The notes: generated from the sequence alone by a model not told the origin. A stretch of DNA of 64,000 bases from Pseudoruegeria sp. SHC-113 (GCF_025376885.1 NZ_JAHUBR010000001.1:1426001-1490000); one strand, 5' to 3'. Positions 35,045 through 43,464 are shown, numbered from the stretch's first letter. Numbers and translations are program-made.

Positions 35045-35136
35045 GGGGGCTCTGCCCCCGCCGCCTGCGGCGCCTCCCCCGAGATATTTATAGAACAAAG
35101 TGGGCCCCATCTTCTGACTGCAAATATCCCCGCCGG
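35045..35136. repeat. GATATTT-type intergenic repeat (copy B, full inverted pair)
   Basis: Directly after uvrD: GGGGGCTCTGCCCCC hairpin, GCCGCCTGCGGCGCC, CCCCGAGATATTTATAGAAC, centre GTGGGCCCCAT, then CTTCTGACTGCAAATATCCC. About four fifths of positions match copy A at 18936-19044. It probably ends the uvrD transcript and the convergent alcohol dehydrogenase operon. Confidence 0.75.
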
Positions 35137-35186
35137 AGGCCTGATAGTTGTAGGGCGCCTGCGCAGCGGGCGCCCTTTTCTGTGGT

Positions 35187-36332
35187 TCAGAGCGCGGCGT
35201 GGAACAGCGCGCGGGTGTTTTCTGCCGTCATCTTCACCGGGTTGCCGCCCGAGCTGGGATCTTCCAGCGCCATGGGGACCATGGTGTCGATCTTGTCCTC
35301 TGTGACACCCAGATCTGAGAGGTGGCGGGGGATGCCGAGGCTGTCGTTGAGATCCTGCACATAGGCGCGGAAGCCCTCAAAACCGCCTTGGATGCCAAGG
35401 TAGGCGGCGGCGGCATCAAAGCGTTTGGCGATCTCGGGCGCGTTCAGGTCCAGCACGGCGGGCATGCAGACGGCGTTGGTGGTGCCGTGGTGGGTGTTGA
35501 AGATCGCGCCGATCGGGTGGGAGAGCGCGTGGATCGCGCCGAGGCCCTTCTGGAAGGCCGTCGCCCCCATCATCGCCGCGCTCATCATCTGGGCGCGGGC
35601 CTCAAGATCGCTGCCATCGGCATAGGCGCGAGGCAGGTAATCCTTCACCAGCCGCATGCCTTCGAGCGCAATGCCCTGGCTCATCGGGTGGTAGAAGGGC
35701 GAGGAATAGGCTTCCACGCAATGGGCGAAGGCATCAAGCCCGGTGCCGGCGGTGATGAATTTCGGCATGCCGACGGTCAGCTCGGGATCGCAGATCACCA
35801 CGCTGGGCAGCACCTTCGGGTGGAAGATGATCTTCTTCACATGGGTGACCGAGTTGGTGATCACCGAAGCGCGGCCCACTTCGCTTCCGGTGCCGGCCGT
35901 GGTGGGCACGGCAACGATCGGGGCGATGGCGGCGGCATCGGCGCGGGTCCACCAATCGCCGATGTCCTCGAAATCCCAGACGGGCCGCGTCTGGCCGGCC
36001 ATGAAGGCGACCATCTTGCCCAAATCGAGCCCCGAGCCGCCGCCAAAGGCGATGACGCCATCATGGCCGCCCGCCTTATAGGCGGCGACGCCGGCGGCGA
36101 GGTTCAGCTCGTTGGGGTTCGGGTCCACGTCCGCAAAGAGCGCGCGGCCCAGACCGGCGGCCTCCAGCAGATCCAGCGTGCGGGTGGTGATCTCCATCGG
36201 CGCGAGGCCGCGGTCGGTGACGAGCAGGGGGCGTGTGATGCCCGCGGCCGCGCAGGCCTGCGCGATTTCTTTGATGCGGCCCGCGCCGAAGCGAATGGTG
36301 GTCGGGTAGGACCAGTTGGCGGTGAGGCTCAT
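35187..36332 (-). CDS. Iron-containing alcohol dehydrogenase (group III)
   Basis: A 381-residue NAD(P)-dependent enzyme. Signatures: IAFGGGSGLDLGKMVAF (nucleotide site), VPTTAGTGSEVGRASVI, the iron ligands in GTGLDAFAHCVEAYSSPFYHP and LGAIHALSHPIGAIFNTHHG. It would oxidise a primary alcohol to an aldehyde. It is the last gene of the leftward TRAP operon and lies 4 bases after the aldehyde dehydrogenase gene, so it should make the substrate of that enzyme. The alcohol is unknown. Confidence 0.9.
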   Translation of the reverse strand: MSLTANWSYPTTIRFGAGRIKEIAQACAAAGITRPLLVTDRGLAPMEITTRTLDLLEAAGLGRALFADVDPNPNELNLAAGVAAYKAGGHDGVIAFGGGSGLDLGKMVAFMAGQTRPVWDFEDIGDWWTRADAAAIAPIVAVPTTAGTGSEVGRASVITNSVTHVKKIIFHPKVLPSVVICDPELTVGMPKFITAGTGLDAFAHCVEAYSSPFYHPMSQGIALEGMRLVKDYLPRAYADGSDLEARAQMMSAAMMGATAFQKGLGAIHALSHPIGAIFNTHHGTTNAVCMPAVLDLNAPEIAKRFDAAAAYLGIQGGFEGFRAYVQDLNDSLGIPRHLSDLGVTEDKIDTMVPMALEDPSSGGNPVKMTAENTRALFHAAL

Positions 36333-36336
36333 GTGC

Positions 36337-37716
36337 TCAGCCCTTTTTGAGGTGGTAGGATTTGGGACGTGTCAGGTTGTGGTAGCCGATGACGGAGAGA
36401 CCGCCGCCGCGCCCGGTGTCCTTGCAGCCCGTCCAGCAGAGCGCCGGATCGAGGTAATCGCAGCGGTTCAGGAACACGGTGCCGGTGTCCAGCGCATCGC
36501 CGATGGCTTCGGCGGCTGCAAGATCGGCTGTCCAAATGCTGGCGGTGAGGCCGAACTGGCTGTCGTTCATCAGGGCGATGGCTTCGGCGTCGTCCTTCAC
36601 CGGCATGATGCCGACGACGGGGCCGAAGCTTTCATCGCGCATCACCCGCATCTCGTGGGTCACATCAACGAGGATCTGGGGCATCAGGTAGGCGGCGCCG
36701 TCATCTTCGGGGAAGTCCAGCGGCGAGATCAGCGCTTTGGCGCCTGCGGCCACGGCCTCTTCCGTCTGGGCGCGCACTTCGGCGGCGAAACGGGCGTGGG
36801 CCATCGGGCCGAGCGTGGTTTCGGGATCGAGCGGGTTGCCGAGCTTGTAGCCGGAGACGAGTTTCACCGCCTTTGCGACGAAATCCTCGTAGAGGCTTTC
36901 GTGCACGTAAATGCGCTCGATGCCGCAGCAGCATTGGCCGGAGTTGAACATCGCGCCATCCAGCAGCGTGTCGACGGCGGCATCAAGATTGGCGTCGGCG
37001 CGCACGTAGCCCGGATCCTTGCCGCCCAGTTCCAGCCCGACGCCGGTGAAGGTGCCAGCTGCCGCGCGTTCGATGGCGCGGCCACCGCCGACGGAGCCGG
37101 TGAAATTCACGAAGCCGAAGCGGTTTTGTGCGATCAGGTCGCTCGTTGTCTGGTGATCGAGGAAGACATTGGCGAAGACATCCTCCGGCACGCCCGCTTC
37201 ATGGAAGGCGCGCGCCATGCGCTCGCCCACGAGCAGGGTTTGGCTCGCGTGTTTCAGCAGCACCGCATTGCCCGCGATCAGCGCCGGGGCGACGGTGTTG
37301 ATTGCCGTCATATAGGGGTAGTTCCACGGGGCCACCACCAGCACGACGCCGTGGGGCACGCGTTTGATCAGGCGTTTGAAGCCTGCGTCATCGGCGATTT
37401 CAAGGGGGGCGAGTGCCTCGGCGGCGATCTCTGCCATATAGGTGGCGCGTTCGTTGAAGCCGCCGAACTCGCCGCCGTAGCGCACCGGGCGGCCCATTTG
37501 CCAGGCAAGCTCGGGCACGATTTCGTCATTCATCGCGCCGACATTGGTGACGCCTTTCAGCACGAGGTCGATGCGCTCCTGCAGGGGGCGGGCGGCCCAG
37601 GCTTTCTGGCCCTCGGTGAGCCGATCACAGAGCGCGCTGGCGTCACGGGCGGAGGCGGTGGCACGTTCGGCAAAGACGGAGCCGTCGATGGGGGAGATGC
37701 AGGTTACTGTTGTCAT
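36337..37716 (-). CDS. NAD(P)-dependent aldehyde dehydrogenase
   Basis: A 459-residue enzyme oxidising an aldehyde to a carboxylate. Motifs: VVAPWNYPYMTAINTVAPAL, FVNFTGSVGGGRAIERAA, the general-base Glu in GVGLELGGKDPGYV, the nucleophile in FNSGQCCCGIERIYVHE, and ESFGPVVGIMPV. The start (ATG at 37714-37716) overlaps the NTF2-like gene end by 4 bases. It is shorter at the N-terminus than betaine aldehyde dehydrogenases. Expected partner of the alcohol dehydrogenase next door; the substrate is undetermined. Confidence 0.92.
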   Translation of the reverse strand: MTTVTCISPIDGSVFAERATASARDASALCDRLTEGQKAWAARPLQERIDLVLKGVTNVGAMNDEIVPELAWQMGRPVRYGGEFGGFNERATYMAEIAAEALAPLEIADDAGFKRLIKRVPHGVVLVVAPWNYPYMTAINTVAPALIAGNAVLLKHASQTLLVGERMARAFHEAGVPEDVFANVFLDHQTTSDLIAQNRFGFVNFTGSVGGGRAIERAAAGTFTGVGLELGGKDPGYVRADANLDAAVDTLLDGAMFNSGQCCCGIERIYVHESLYEDFVAKAVKLVSGYKLGNPLDPETTLGPMAHARFAAEVRAQTEEAVAAGAKALISPLDFPEDDGAAYLMPQILVDVTHEMRVMRDESFGPVVGIMPVKDDAEAIALMNDSQFGLTASIWTADLAAAEAIGDALDTGTVFLNRCDYLDPALCWTGCKDTGRGGGLSVIGYHNLTRPKSYHLKKG

Positions 37717-38117
37717 GTCGGGAATCCGTCTGGTGGTGTGTCGAACATGCTGAGGCAGCAATGGCGGATGCGCCACGTGCCATTTGCGGCTCTTGTAAGC
37801 GTGTTGAGGCTCATGCCGTAGTGGCGTTGCGGCGGTTCGTTCTCGCTCTTAAAGGAGGACGCAAAGCCGACGAGTGCGTGGCCGCCGGTTGTATCTTCCC
37901 GCGCCTCTACGACTTTCATTGCTTTCTCTGTTTCGTCTTCGTTGAACCAGTCCGCATGAGTTGCGGCTATGGCCGCACGCCCAAAGGCCGGTGGGCCAAA
38001 GGGGGAAAACAGAGCCCCATCCTCTTCAAAAAGCTCTGCCACTGCCGCTGTATCCTTTTGCGCGTAAGCATCGAGATACAGCTTGAACAAGGCATCTATG
38101 TCGGACGCGGTGGCCAT
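37713..38117 (-). CDS. NTF2-like (SnoaL/DUF4440-type) small protein
   Basis: A 134-residue protein with the alpha+beta cone fold of the NTF2 superfamily: DIDALFKLYLDAYAQKDTAAVAELFEEDGALFSPFGPPAFGRAAI, then ALVGFASSFK and NTLTRAANGTWRIRHCCLS. Members act as isomerases, hydrolases or binding proteins and often assist a nearby catabolic enzyme. Here it lies in the middle of an operon, overlapping the aldehyde dehydrogenase gene by 4 bases and starting 3 bases after the ligase stop. Its step is unknown. Confidence 0.8.
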   Translation of the reverse strand: MATASDIDALFKLYLDAYAQKDTAAVAELFEEDGALFSPFGPPAFGRAAIAATHADWFNEDETEKAMKVVEAREDTTGGHALVGFASSFKSENEPPQRHYGMSLNTLTRAANGTWRIRHCCLSMFDTPPDGFPT

Positions 38118-38120
38118 GTG

Positions 38121-39485
38121 TCAGGCTTTCTCAAAGCCGCGGGCGATCTCGTAATCGGTGACGATGCGGTCAAATTCTTCCTGCTCCCATTCGGCGCAGC
38201 GGGTGTAATGGGCGACGACACCTTCGCCGAAGGCCTCTTTCAGGAAGGCGGAGTTGCGCAGTGTTTCGGTGGCGGCACGTAAGGTCGCGGGGATCTCGCC
38301 ACCTGCGTCCTGCTCGTAAAGGTCGCCGGAGACGGGGGCTTGGAGGGCGAGCTTGTCTTCGATGCCTTTGAGGCCGGCGGCGAGTTGGGCGGCAAGCGCG
38401 AGATAGGGGTTCAGATCGCTGCCGCCGATGCGGCATTCCACGCGCACGGCCTTGGTGCCTTCGCCGCAGAGCCGGAAGCCCGCGGTGCGGTTGTCCACGC
38501 TCCAGGCGGTTTTGGTGGGGGCAAAGGTGCCCTTCATGAAGCGTTTGTAGCTGTTGATATAGGGGGCGAGGAAGACGGTGTAATCGGGGGCGTATTTGAT
38601 CAGCCCGGCCATGTAGTGCTGCATGATCTCGCTCATGCCGAGCGCATCTTCGGGATCATGGAAGACGTTCTTGCCATCGGCCCAGAGCGACTGGTGTACG
38701 TGGGAGGAGGAGCCGACGCGATCATGATGCCACTTGGGCAGAAAGGTCGCCGCGTGGCCCTGCTGCCAGGCGATTTCCTTGGTGGCATGTTTGGCGATGG
38801 TGTGGAAATCGGCGCAGTCCATGGCCTCGGCGTAGCGGATGTTGAGCTCTTCCTGCCCGGCCTCGGCCTCGCCCTTGGAGTTCTCGATCGGGATGCCGGC
38901 CGCATAGAGGTGGTTGCGCAGCGGGCGCATCACGGCCTCTTCCTTGGTGGTTTGCAGGATGTGGTAATCCTCGTTGTAGCCCGAGATCGGGGTCAGATCG
39001 CGGTAGCCTTCCTTGCGCAGCTGATCGAGCGGCTTTTCAAAGAGGAAGAATTCAAGCTCGGTGGCCATCATGGGCGAAAAGCCCATGGCCTGTGCGCGTT
39101 TGATCTGTTTCTTCAGGATCGCGCGCGGCGAATGGGGCACCTCTTCGTGGGTGTGGTGATCCAGCACGTCGCAGAGCACCATGGCGGTGCCCTCAAGCCA
39201 GGGCACCGGGCGGAGGGTGGTGAGATCGGGCTTCATCACGTAATCGCCGTAGCCCGCCTGCCAGCTGGTGGCGCGGTAGCCGTCGGGCGTGGCCATTTCG
39301 AGGTCGGTGGCCAGCAGGTAGTTGCAGCAATGGGTCTCTTCCCAGGCGCTGGTCACGAAATGCGCGGCATGGAAGCGTTTGCCCATGAGCCGGCCCTGCA
39401 TGTCCACAAGGCAGACGAGAACGGTGTCGATGCTGCCGTCGGCGACGGCGGCTTTGAGGGCGTCAAATGAGAGGGGGCCGGGCAT
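38121..39485 (-). CDS. Glutamine-synthetase-family ligase (gamma-glutamyl-amine synthetase type, PuuA/GlnT-like)
   Basis: A 454-residue class I glutamine synthetase relative. ATELEFFLFEKP, GEAEAGQEELNIRYAEA, the ATP/Mg site SSSHVHQSLW, FLAPYINSYKRF, APTKTAWSVDNRTAGFRL and VECRIGGSDLNPYLALAAQL cover all active-site regions. The adenylylation loop of true nitrogen-assimilating GlnA is not visible. PuuA, GMAS and IpuC join glutamate to an amine with ATP. Company with a TRAP importer and oxidation enzymes supports a catabolic role; the amine is not known. Confidence 0.85.
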   Translation of the reverse strand: MPGPLSFDALKAAVADGSIDTVLVCLVDMQGRLMGKRFHAAHFVTSAWEETHCCNYLLATDLEMATPDGYRATSWQAGYGDYVMKPDLTTLRPVPWLEGTAMVLCDVLDHHTHEEVPHSPRAILKKQIKRAQAMGFSPMMATELEFFLFEKPLDQLRKEGYRDLTPISGYNEDYHILQTTKEEAVMRPLRNHLYAAGIPIENSKGEAEAGQEELNIRYAEAMDCADFHTIAKHATKEIAWQQGHAATFLPKWHHDRVGSSSHVHQSLWADGKNVFHDPEDALGMSEIMQHYMAGLIKYAPDYTVFLAPYINSYKRFMKGTFAPTKTAWSVDNRTAGFRLCGEGTKAVRVECRIGGSDLNPYLALAAQLAAGLKGIEDKLALQAPVSGDLYEQDAGGEIPATLRAATETLRNSAFLKEAFGEGVVAHYTRCAEWEQEEFDRIVTDYEIARGFEKA

Positions 39486-39512
39486 TCTGTGTCTCTTTCC
39501 TGATCCAGCGGA

Positions 39513-39567
39513 GGCCGGCCCCAAGGGCCGGCCACTCGATATCTCGGTGCCGCGCCCTTACGGGGCG
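39513..39567 (-). terminator. Two hairpins between dctP and the ligase gene
   Basis: GGCCGGCCC-CAA-GGGCCGGCC at 39513-39533 is perfect, followed (leftward order reversed) by GCGCCC-TTAC-GGGGCGC near 39550-39567. Neither has a T-run. They lie inside the operon and may stabilise or attenuate the message, giving more binding protein than downstream enzymes. Confidence 0.55.
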
Positions 39568-39590
39568 CAGCACCTGCGTGTAGGGCTTTA

Positions 39591-40622
39591 TCAGCCGTAG
39601 CGGTAGGGGCGACCTGCTTTCTGCATGTCGGCGTTGTACTTCTTGAAGATCTCCACGACCTTGGCCTTGGTTTCGCTTTCCGCGGCGATTTCATCCCAGA
39701 ACTTGACGGCCGCGTCTTCGACGGTGGCCCATTCTTCATCGGGGATGGTGGTGAGCTGCATCTTGTCGCCGTTGACGCGCAGGGAGGCTTCGCCGCCCCA
39801 GTACCACCACTGGCGGTAGTAGTGGGATTGATCGCAGCAGACGCGGAACAGCGTTTGCAGATCTTCCGGCAGTTCGTTCCAGCGGTCCATGTTGGCAAAG
39901 AAGCTGCCCGCCCAGGCGCCGGAGATGTTGTTGGTGAGGAAGTAGTTCGTCACGTCGGCCCAGCCGACGGTGTAATCCTCGGTGATGCCGGACCAGGCGA
40001 TGCCGTCCAGTTCGCCGGTTTGCACGGCAACCTCGATGTCTTCCCACGGCAGGGTCACCGGCACCACGCCGAATTGGGCCAGGAAGCGGCCGGCGGTGGG
40101 GAACGTGAAGACGCGTTTGCCTTTCAGATCCTCCAGCGAGTTGATCGGATCCTTGGTGGCGAAGTGGCAGGGATCCCAGGCGCCTGCGGAGATGTGTTTC
40201 ACGCCAACTTTGGAATACTCCGCGTCCCAGATCTCGTTCAGGCCGTATTGGTTGAACAGCACCGGCACATCGAGGCTGTATCGGGAGGCGAAGGGGAAGT
40301 AGCCGCCGAAGACGGTGACTTCGGTGGGCGAGGCCATCGAGTCATCATCGGACTGCACGGCGTCGATGGTGCCCTTCTGCATGGCGCGGAACAGCTCGCC
40401 CGTGGGCACCAGCTGGTCGGCGTAGAAGAGCTCGATCTCCATCCGGTCGCCAGCGATCTTGTTGAACATCTGGATCGCCGGATCGATCACATGGGCGGCC
40501 AGCGCGGGGCCGGCGTAGGTCTGCATGCGCCATGTGATCTTGCCTTGCGCGAGGGCCGGGGTGGCCAGTGCTGCGGCGGGGGCGAGGGCTGCACCCTGAA
40601 GTAGCTTGCGTCTTGTTGTCAT
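39591..40622 (-). CDS. TRAP transporter substrate-binding protein (DctP family)
   Basis: A 343-residue periplasmic receptor. The signal has a twin-arginine motif (MTTRRKLLQGAALAPAAALATPALA). The mature part starts GKITWRMQTYAGPALAAHV, and has the DctP hallmarks GELFRAMQKGTIDAVQSD, DLKGKRVFTFPTAGRFLAQFG (with the conserved ligand Arg) and WEDIEVAVQTGELDGI. The ligand is normally a carboxylate; here it is unknown and might be a zwitterion. The ATG at 40622 is used. It follows dctM, the usual TRAP order being varied. Confidence 0.92.
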   Translation of the reverse strand: MTTRRKLLQGAALAPAAALATPALAQGKITWRMQTYAGPALAAHVIDPAIQMFNKIAGDRMEIELFYADQLVPTGELFRAMQKGTIDAVQSDDDSMASPTEVTVFGGYFPFASRYSLDVPVLFNQYGLNEIWDAEYSKVGVKHISAGAWDPCHFATKDPINSLEDLKGKRVFTFPTAGRFLAQFGVVPVTLPWEDIEVAVQTGELDGIAWSGITEDYTVGWADVTNYFLTNNISGAWAGSFFANMDRWNELPEDLQTLFRVCCDQSHYYRQWWYWGGEASLRVNGDKMQLTTIPDEEWATVEDAAVKFWDEIAAESETKAKVVEIFKKYNADMQKAGRPYRYG

Positions 40623-40684
40623 TTGTCTCTCTCCTGGTTGGCGGTTTTTTGAGGGGCGGCCCGCTGCCGGGCTCTTGTGATTGG

Positions 40685-42007
40685 TTACTTTCCGTAAACG
40701 TAATTGGGCAGCCACATGGCGATCTGCGGGAAGCACATGACAAGCACCAGCGCCAGAACCATCACGCAGACGAAAGGCAGGATGGAGGCGTAGATGTCGC
40801 GTAGGCCGATCTCGGGCGGGGCCATGGCGCGCATCAGGAACAGGTTGTAGCCGAAGGGCGGCGTCATATAGGCGATCTGCGTGGTGATCGTATAAAGCAC
40901 ACCATACCAGATCAGATCGAAGCCGAGCGCTTTCACGAGCGGCACGTAGAGCGGGGCGACGATCACAAGCATGGCGGTGTCGTCAAGGAAGGTGCCCATG
41001 ACGAGGAAGCTCAGCTGCATCAGCACGAGGATCATCCAGGGATCAAGGCCGAGCTGCTCGGTGAAGAGGTTGTCGATCGCGCGCACCGCGCCGAGGCCGT
41101 CAAACACCGCGCCGAAGCCCAGGGCGGCGAGGATGATCCACATGAACATGCAGGAGATGGCGAGCGTCTGGCGCACGGAGGTTTCAAACACTTCTTTCGT
41201 CATGCGCCCCTTCAGCACGGCCGCCGCGAAGGCGGTGAGCGCGCCGATGGCGGAGCTTTCCACGAGCGAGGTCCAGCCGTTCACGAAGGGCACCATCATC
41301 GCGGCGAAGATCCCAAGCGGCAGCAGGCCAGCGCGCAGCAGGCGCAGCTTCTCGGCCATCGGCACCGCGCGGGCCTCTTCCTTCAGGGCGGGGCCCAGCT
41401 CGGGCTGGATGCGGCAGCGGATGTAGATATAGAGGATGAACATCGCCGCCATCATCAGCCCCGGCACGATCCCGGCGAGCCACAGCTGGCCCACGGGCTG
41501 GCGCGCGATCATCGCGTAAAGCACGAGGACGACGGAAGGTGGCACAAGAATGCCCAGGCTTGAGCCTGCCTGCACCACCCCCGTGACCATCCGCTTGTCA
41601 TAGCCACGGCGCAACAACTCGGGCAGAGCAATCGTCGCACCGATGGCCATACCGGCCACGGACAGGCCGTTCATGGCCGAGATCAGCACCATCAGCCCGA
41701 TCGTCCCGATGGCCAGCCCGCCGTTCACGGGGCCCATCCAGACGTGGAACATCTTGTAGAGATCATCGGCGATCTTGGATTCCGACAGCACGTAGCCCAT
41801 GAAAATGAACATCGGCAGGGTGAGCAGCGGATACCATTTCATCAGCTTCATGGCGGAGGAGAAGGGGATGTCGGAGCCGCCCGTCCCCCAGAGCATCACG
41901 GCCGCCATGGAGGCCACGAAGCCGATGGCGCCAAACACCCGTTGGCCCGTGAAGAGCATCAGCATCATGGTGGAGAACATCAGGATGGCGATCATCTCGT
42001 AGCTCAT
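40685..42007 (-). CDS. TRAP transporter large permease (DctM family)
   Basis: A 440-residue membrane protein with about 12-13 helices forming the sodium-driven channel. Signatures are MSYEMIAILMFSTMMLMLFTGQRVFGAIG, FMGYVLSESKIADDLYKM, GMAIGATIALPELLRRGYDKRM, LGILVPPSVVLVLYAMI, and MGTFLDDTAMLVIVAPLYVPL. The ATG at 42007 has GGGGAGGAG upstream and overlaps the dctQ stop (TGATG). A 62-base gap to dctP follows. Confidence 0.93.
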   Translation of the reverse strand: MSYEMIAILMFSTMMLMLFTGQRVFGAIGFVASMAAVMLWGTGGSDIPFSSAMKLMKWYPLLTLPMFIFMGYVLSESKIADDLYKMFHVWMGPVNGGLAIGTIGLMVLISAMNGLSVAGMAIGATIALPELLRRGYDKRMVTGVVQAGSSLGILVPPSVVLVLYAMIARQPVGQLWLAGIVPGLMMAAMFILYIYIRCRIQPELGPALKEEARAVPMAEKLRLLRAGLLPLGIFAAMMVPFVNGWTSLVESSAIGALTAFAAAVLKGRMTKEVFETSVRQTLAISCMFMWIILAALGFGAVFDGLGAVRAIDNLFTEQLGLDPWMILVLMQLSFLVMGTFLDDTAMLVIVAPLYVPLVKALGFDLIWYGVLYTITTQIAYMTPPFGYNLFLMRAMAPPEIGLRDIYASILPFVCVMVLALVLVMCFPQIAMWLPNYVYGK

Positions 42008-42513
42008 CAGATCTCCTCCCCGCGGATGCGCGCCACATCCTTGATGAGTTCGGAGATGGCTTGCAGGAGCATGAGGAAGATGCCGAGACACATGATGATT
42101 TTGACGGGCCAGAGATAGGGGCGCCAGGCCGTGGGGCTGCGCTCGTTGTATTGAAGGGAGTAGCTGGTGCTATCGATCGCACCGTAGAGCAGCACGCCGA
42201 GGTAGAAGATCAGGCAGAACACGGTGAGCGCATCCACCTGCGCTTTGCGGCGATCGTTCCAGTTGCCGTAGAACAGATCCATCCGCACGTTGCTGCCGAG
42301 CTGGATCGAGTAGGGGCCGCCCATGATGTAATAGGTGACCATGGCAAACTGCGCCATTTCCAGCGTCCAGAGCGAGGGCAGGAAGAAGGTTTTCGAGATC
42401 GAGGACCACAGCAGGATTCCGATCATCACGAAGATGCCGTACATCATCACGCGGCCGATCCGGTAATTCACGGCATCGACGGTGCGGACATATCCGCGGG
42501 CGAAGCGCTTCAT
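42007..42513 (-). CDS. TRAP transporter small permease (DctQ family)
   Basis: A 168-residue protein with four membrane helices (for example VMMYGIFVMIGILLWSSI and ALTVFCLIFYLGVLLYGAIDS). The family WRPYLWPVKIIMCLGIFLMLLQAI lies near the C-terminus. It partners DctM in the tripartite importer. Its start overlaps the amidohydrolase-like gene by 4 bases, tying transport to the first gene of the operon. Confidence 0.9.
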   Translation of the reverse strand: MKRFARGYVRTVDAVNYRIGRVMMYGIFVMIGILLWSSISKTFFLPSLWTLEMAQFAMVTYYIMGGPYSIQLGSNVRMDLFYGNWNDRRKAQVDALTVFCLIFYLGVLLYGAIDSTSYSLQYNERSPTAWRPYLWPVKIIMCLGIFLMLLQAISELIKDVARIRGEEI

Positions 42514-43307
42514 AGGGCCTCCGGTCTGTTCGCGTCGATGCGCATTTCGGTGAGGCTTGCGCTCAGCAGGCGGCTCAGGGCGTCGGCCACGTCGGCCTGG
42601 CTTTCCGGCGTGGCGATCAGATCATTGCGGATTTCCAGCATTACATTCAGCAGGCCGTTCAGGATGCCATGTTGCTTCAGCGTATGGGTCACGCCATCCG
42701 CCGGGCCGTAGGGCGCGTTGCGCTGGGTGTTCATCGGTGTGAAGCCGGGCGCGAGGGTGAGCATCTGGTCGGCAAGGCGGCTGTCCTCATCATGCAGGAT
42801 GCCGAGCTCCACCGCGCGGGGGGTGCCATTGTAGGTAGGTGTGAAGGAATGCACGGTGACGAGCAGCGGCGGCTGGCGGAAGCTGCGCAGGGTTTCCTCC
42901 AGAAGGTCGCGGAAGGGCTCGTAATAGGTGCGCGTGCGCCGGGCGCGTTCTTCGCGGGTCACCGCGCCGTTTCCGGGCACGGTGAAACGCTCGCTGCGCG
43001 CGGGCATGGCGTCATGGGCATTGGGGGGGCGGTTGCAATCGTACACCAGCCGCGACACCGTGCTGATCACCAGCGGCGCATCCAGATTGCGCGCCATGCG
43101 GGCGGCCACGGGCAGGGCGCCGGGATCCCAGGCGATATGGCTTTCGCGGGCCTCGTCTTCCAGCCCCAGCCCGTCGAACTCGGCGGGGATCCGGCAGGAC
43201 GCATGTTCGCAGACCAACAGGAACGGGCCCGCGCCTGTCGGATTCACAAGCGCCGCCGGCGCATTGCCCTGCGCGATCTCTTCCAGCTGTGTGACAGGTG
43301 TCGACAA
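42510..43307 (-). CDS. N-formylglutamate amidohydrolase-family protein
   Basis: A 265-residue zinc hydrolase of the HutG/FGase family. Metal-binding and catalytic-type motifs: PFLLVCEHASCRIPAEF, SHIAWDPGALPVAARMA, TVSRLVYDCNRPPN, VTVHSFTPTYNGTPR and LEIRNDLI. The TTG at 43307 (GGTGGAG before it) is preferred because upstream starts (to 43373) lie within the promoter; this is not certain. No other hut genes are present, so it more likely splits a gamma-glutamyl amide or similar amide made by the operon's ligase. This last point is inference. Confidence 0.8.
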   Translation of the reverse strand: MSTPVTQLEEIAQGNAPAALVNPTGAGPFLLVCEHASCRIPAEFDGLGLEDEARESHIAWDPGALPVAARMARNLDAPLVISTVSRLVYDCNRPPNAHDAMPARSERFTVPGNGAVTREERARRTRTYYEPFRDLLEETLRSFRQPPLLVTVHSFTPTYNGTPRAVELGILHDEDSRLADQMLTLAPGFTPMNTQRNAPYGPADGVTHTLKQHGILNGLLNVMLEIRNDLIATPESQADVADALSRLLSASLTEMRIDANRPEAL

Positions 43308-43340
43308 CCGACTCCACCCCCTTGAGCATTCCTTTTGAAG

Positions 43341-43370
43341 AGAATTCTTCACAAGGCTCTTTCCTGTCAA
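43341..43370 (-). promoter_or_regulatory. Promoter of the TRAP catabolic operon
   Basis: A perfect TTGACA on the minus strand (43365-43370), with AATTCT at 43341-43346 (18-base spacer). The operator-like palindrome at 43378-43397 lies immediately upstream. Confidence 0.55.
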
Positions 43371-43377
43371 CAAATTT

Positions 43378-43397
43378 TCTGGAAAGATTTTTTCAGA
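43378..43397. promoter_or_regulatory. Candidate RpiR operator
   Basis: TCTGGAAAGATTTTTTCAGA: 16 of 20 positions are self-complementary, with GAAA...TTTC arms. It sits in the divergent region between the TRAP operon and the RpiR regulator, next to the -35 box. Confidence 0.55.
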
Positions 43398-43464
43398 AAG
43401 ATCCGTTATGAATGAAAACGCTCAAAAACCGGTCACCGGGGCCGGTTGCACCTAGGGAAGCCCG

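Noticed and set aside
36316-37821. A 501-codon open frame antisense to the aldehyde dehydrogenase gene
   Set aside because: Composition artefact opposite a complete enzyme gene; no ribosome site or domain.
42510-43307. Histidine-degradation role for the N-formylglutamate amidohydrolase-like gene
   Set aside because: No hutU, hutH, hutI or hutF gene is present in the window, and the gene is tightly linked to TRAP and ligase genes.
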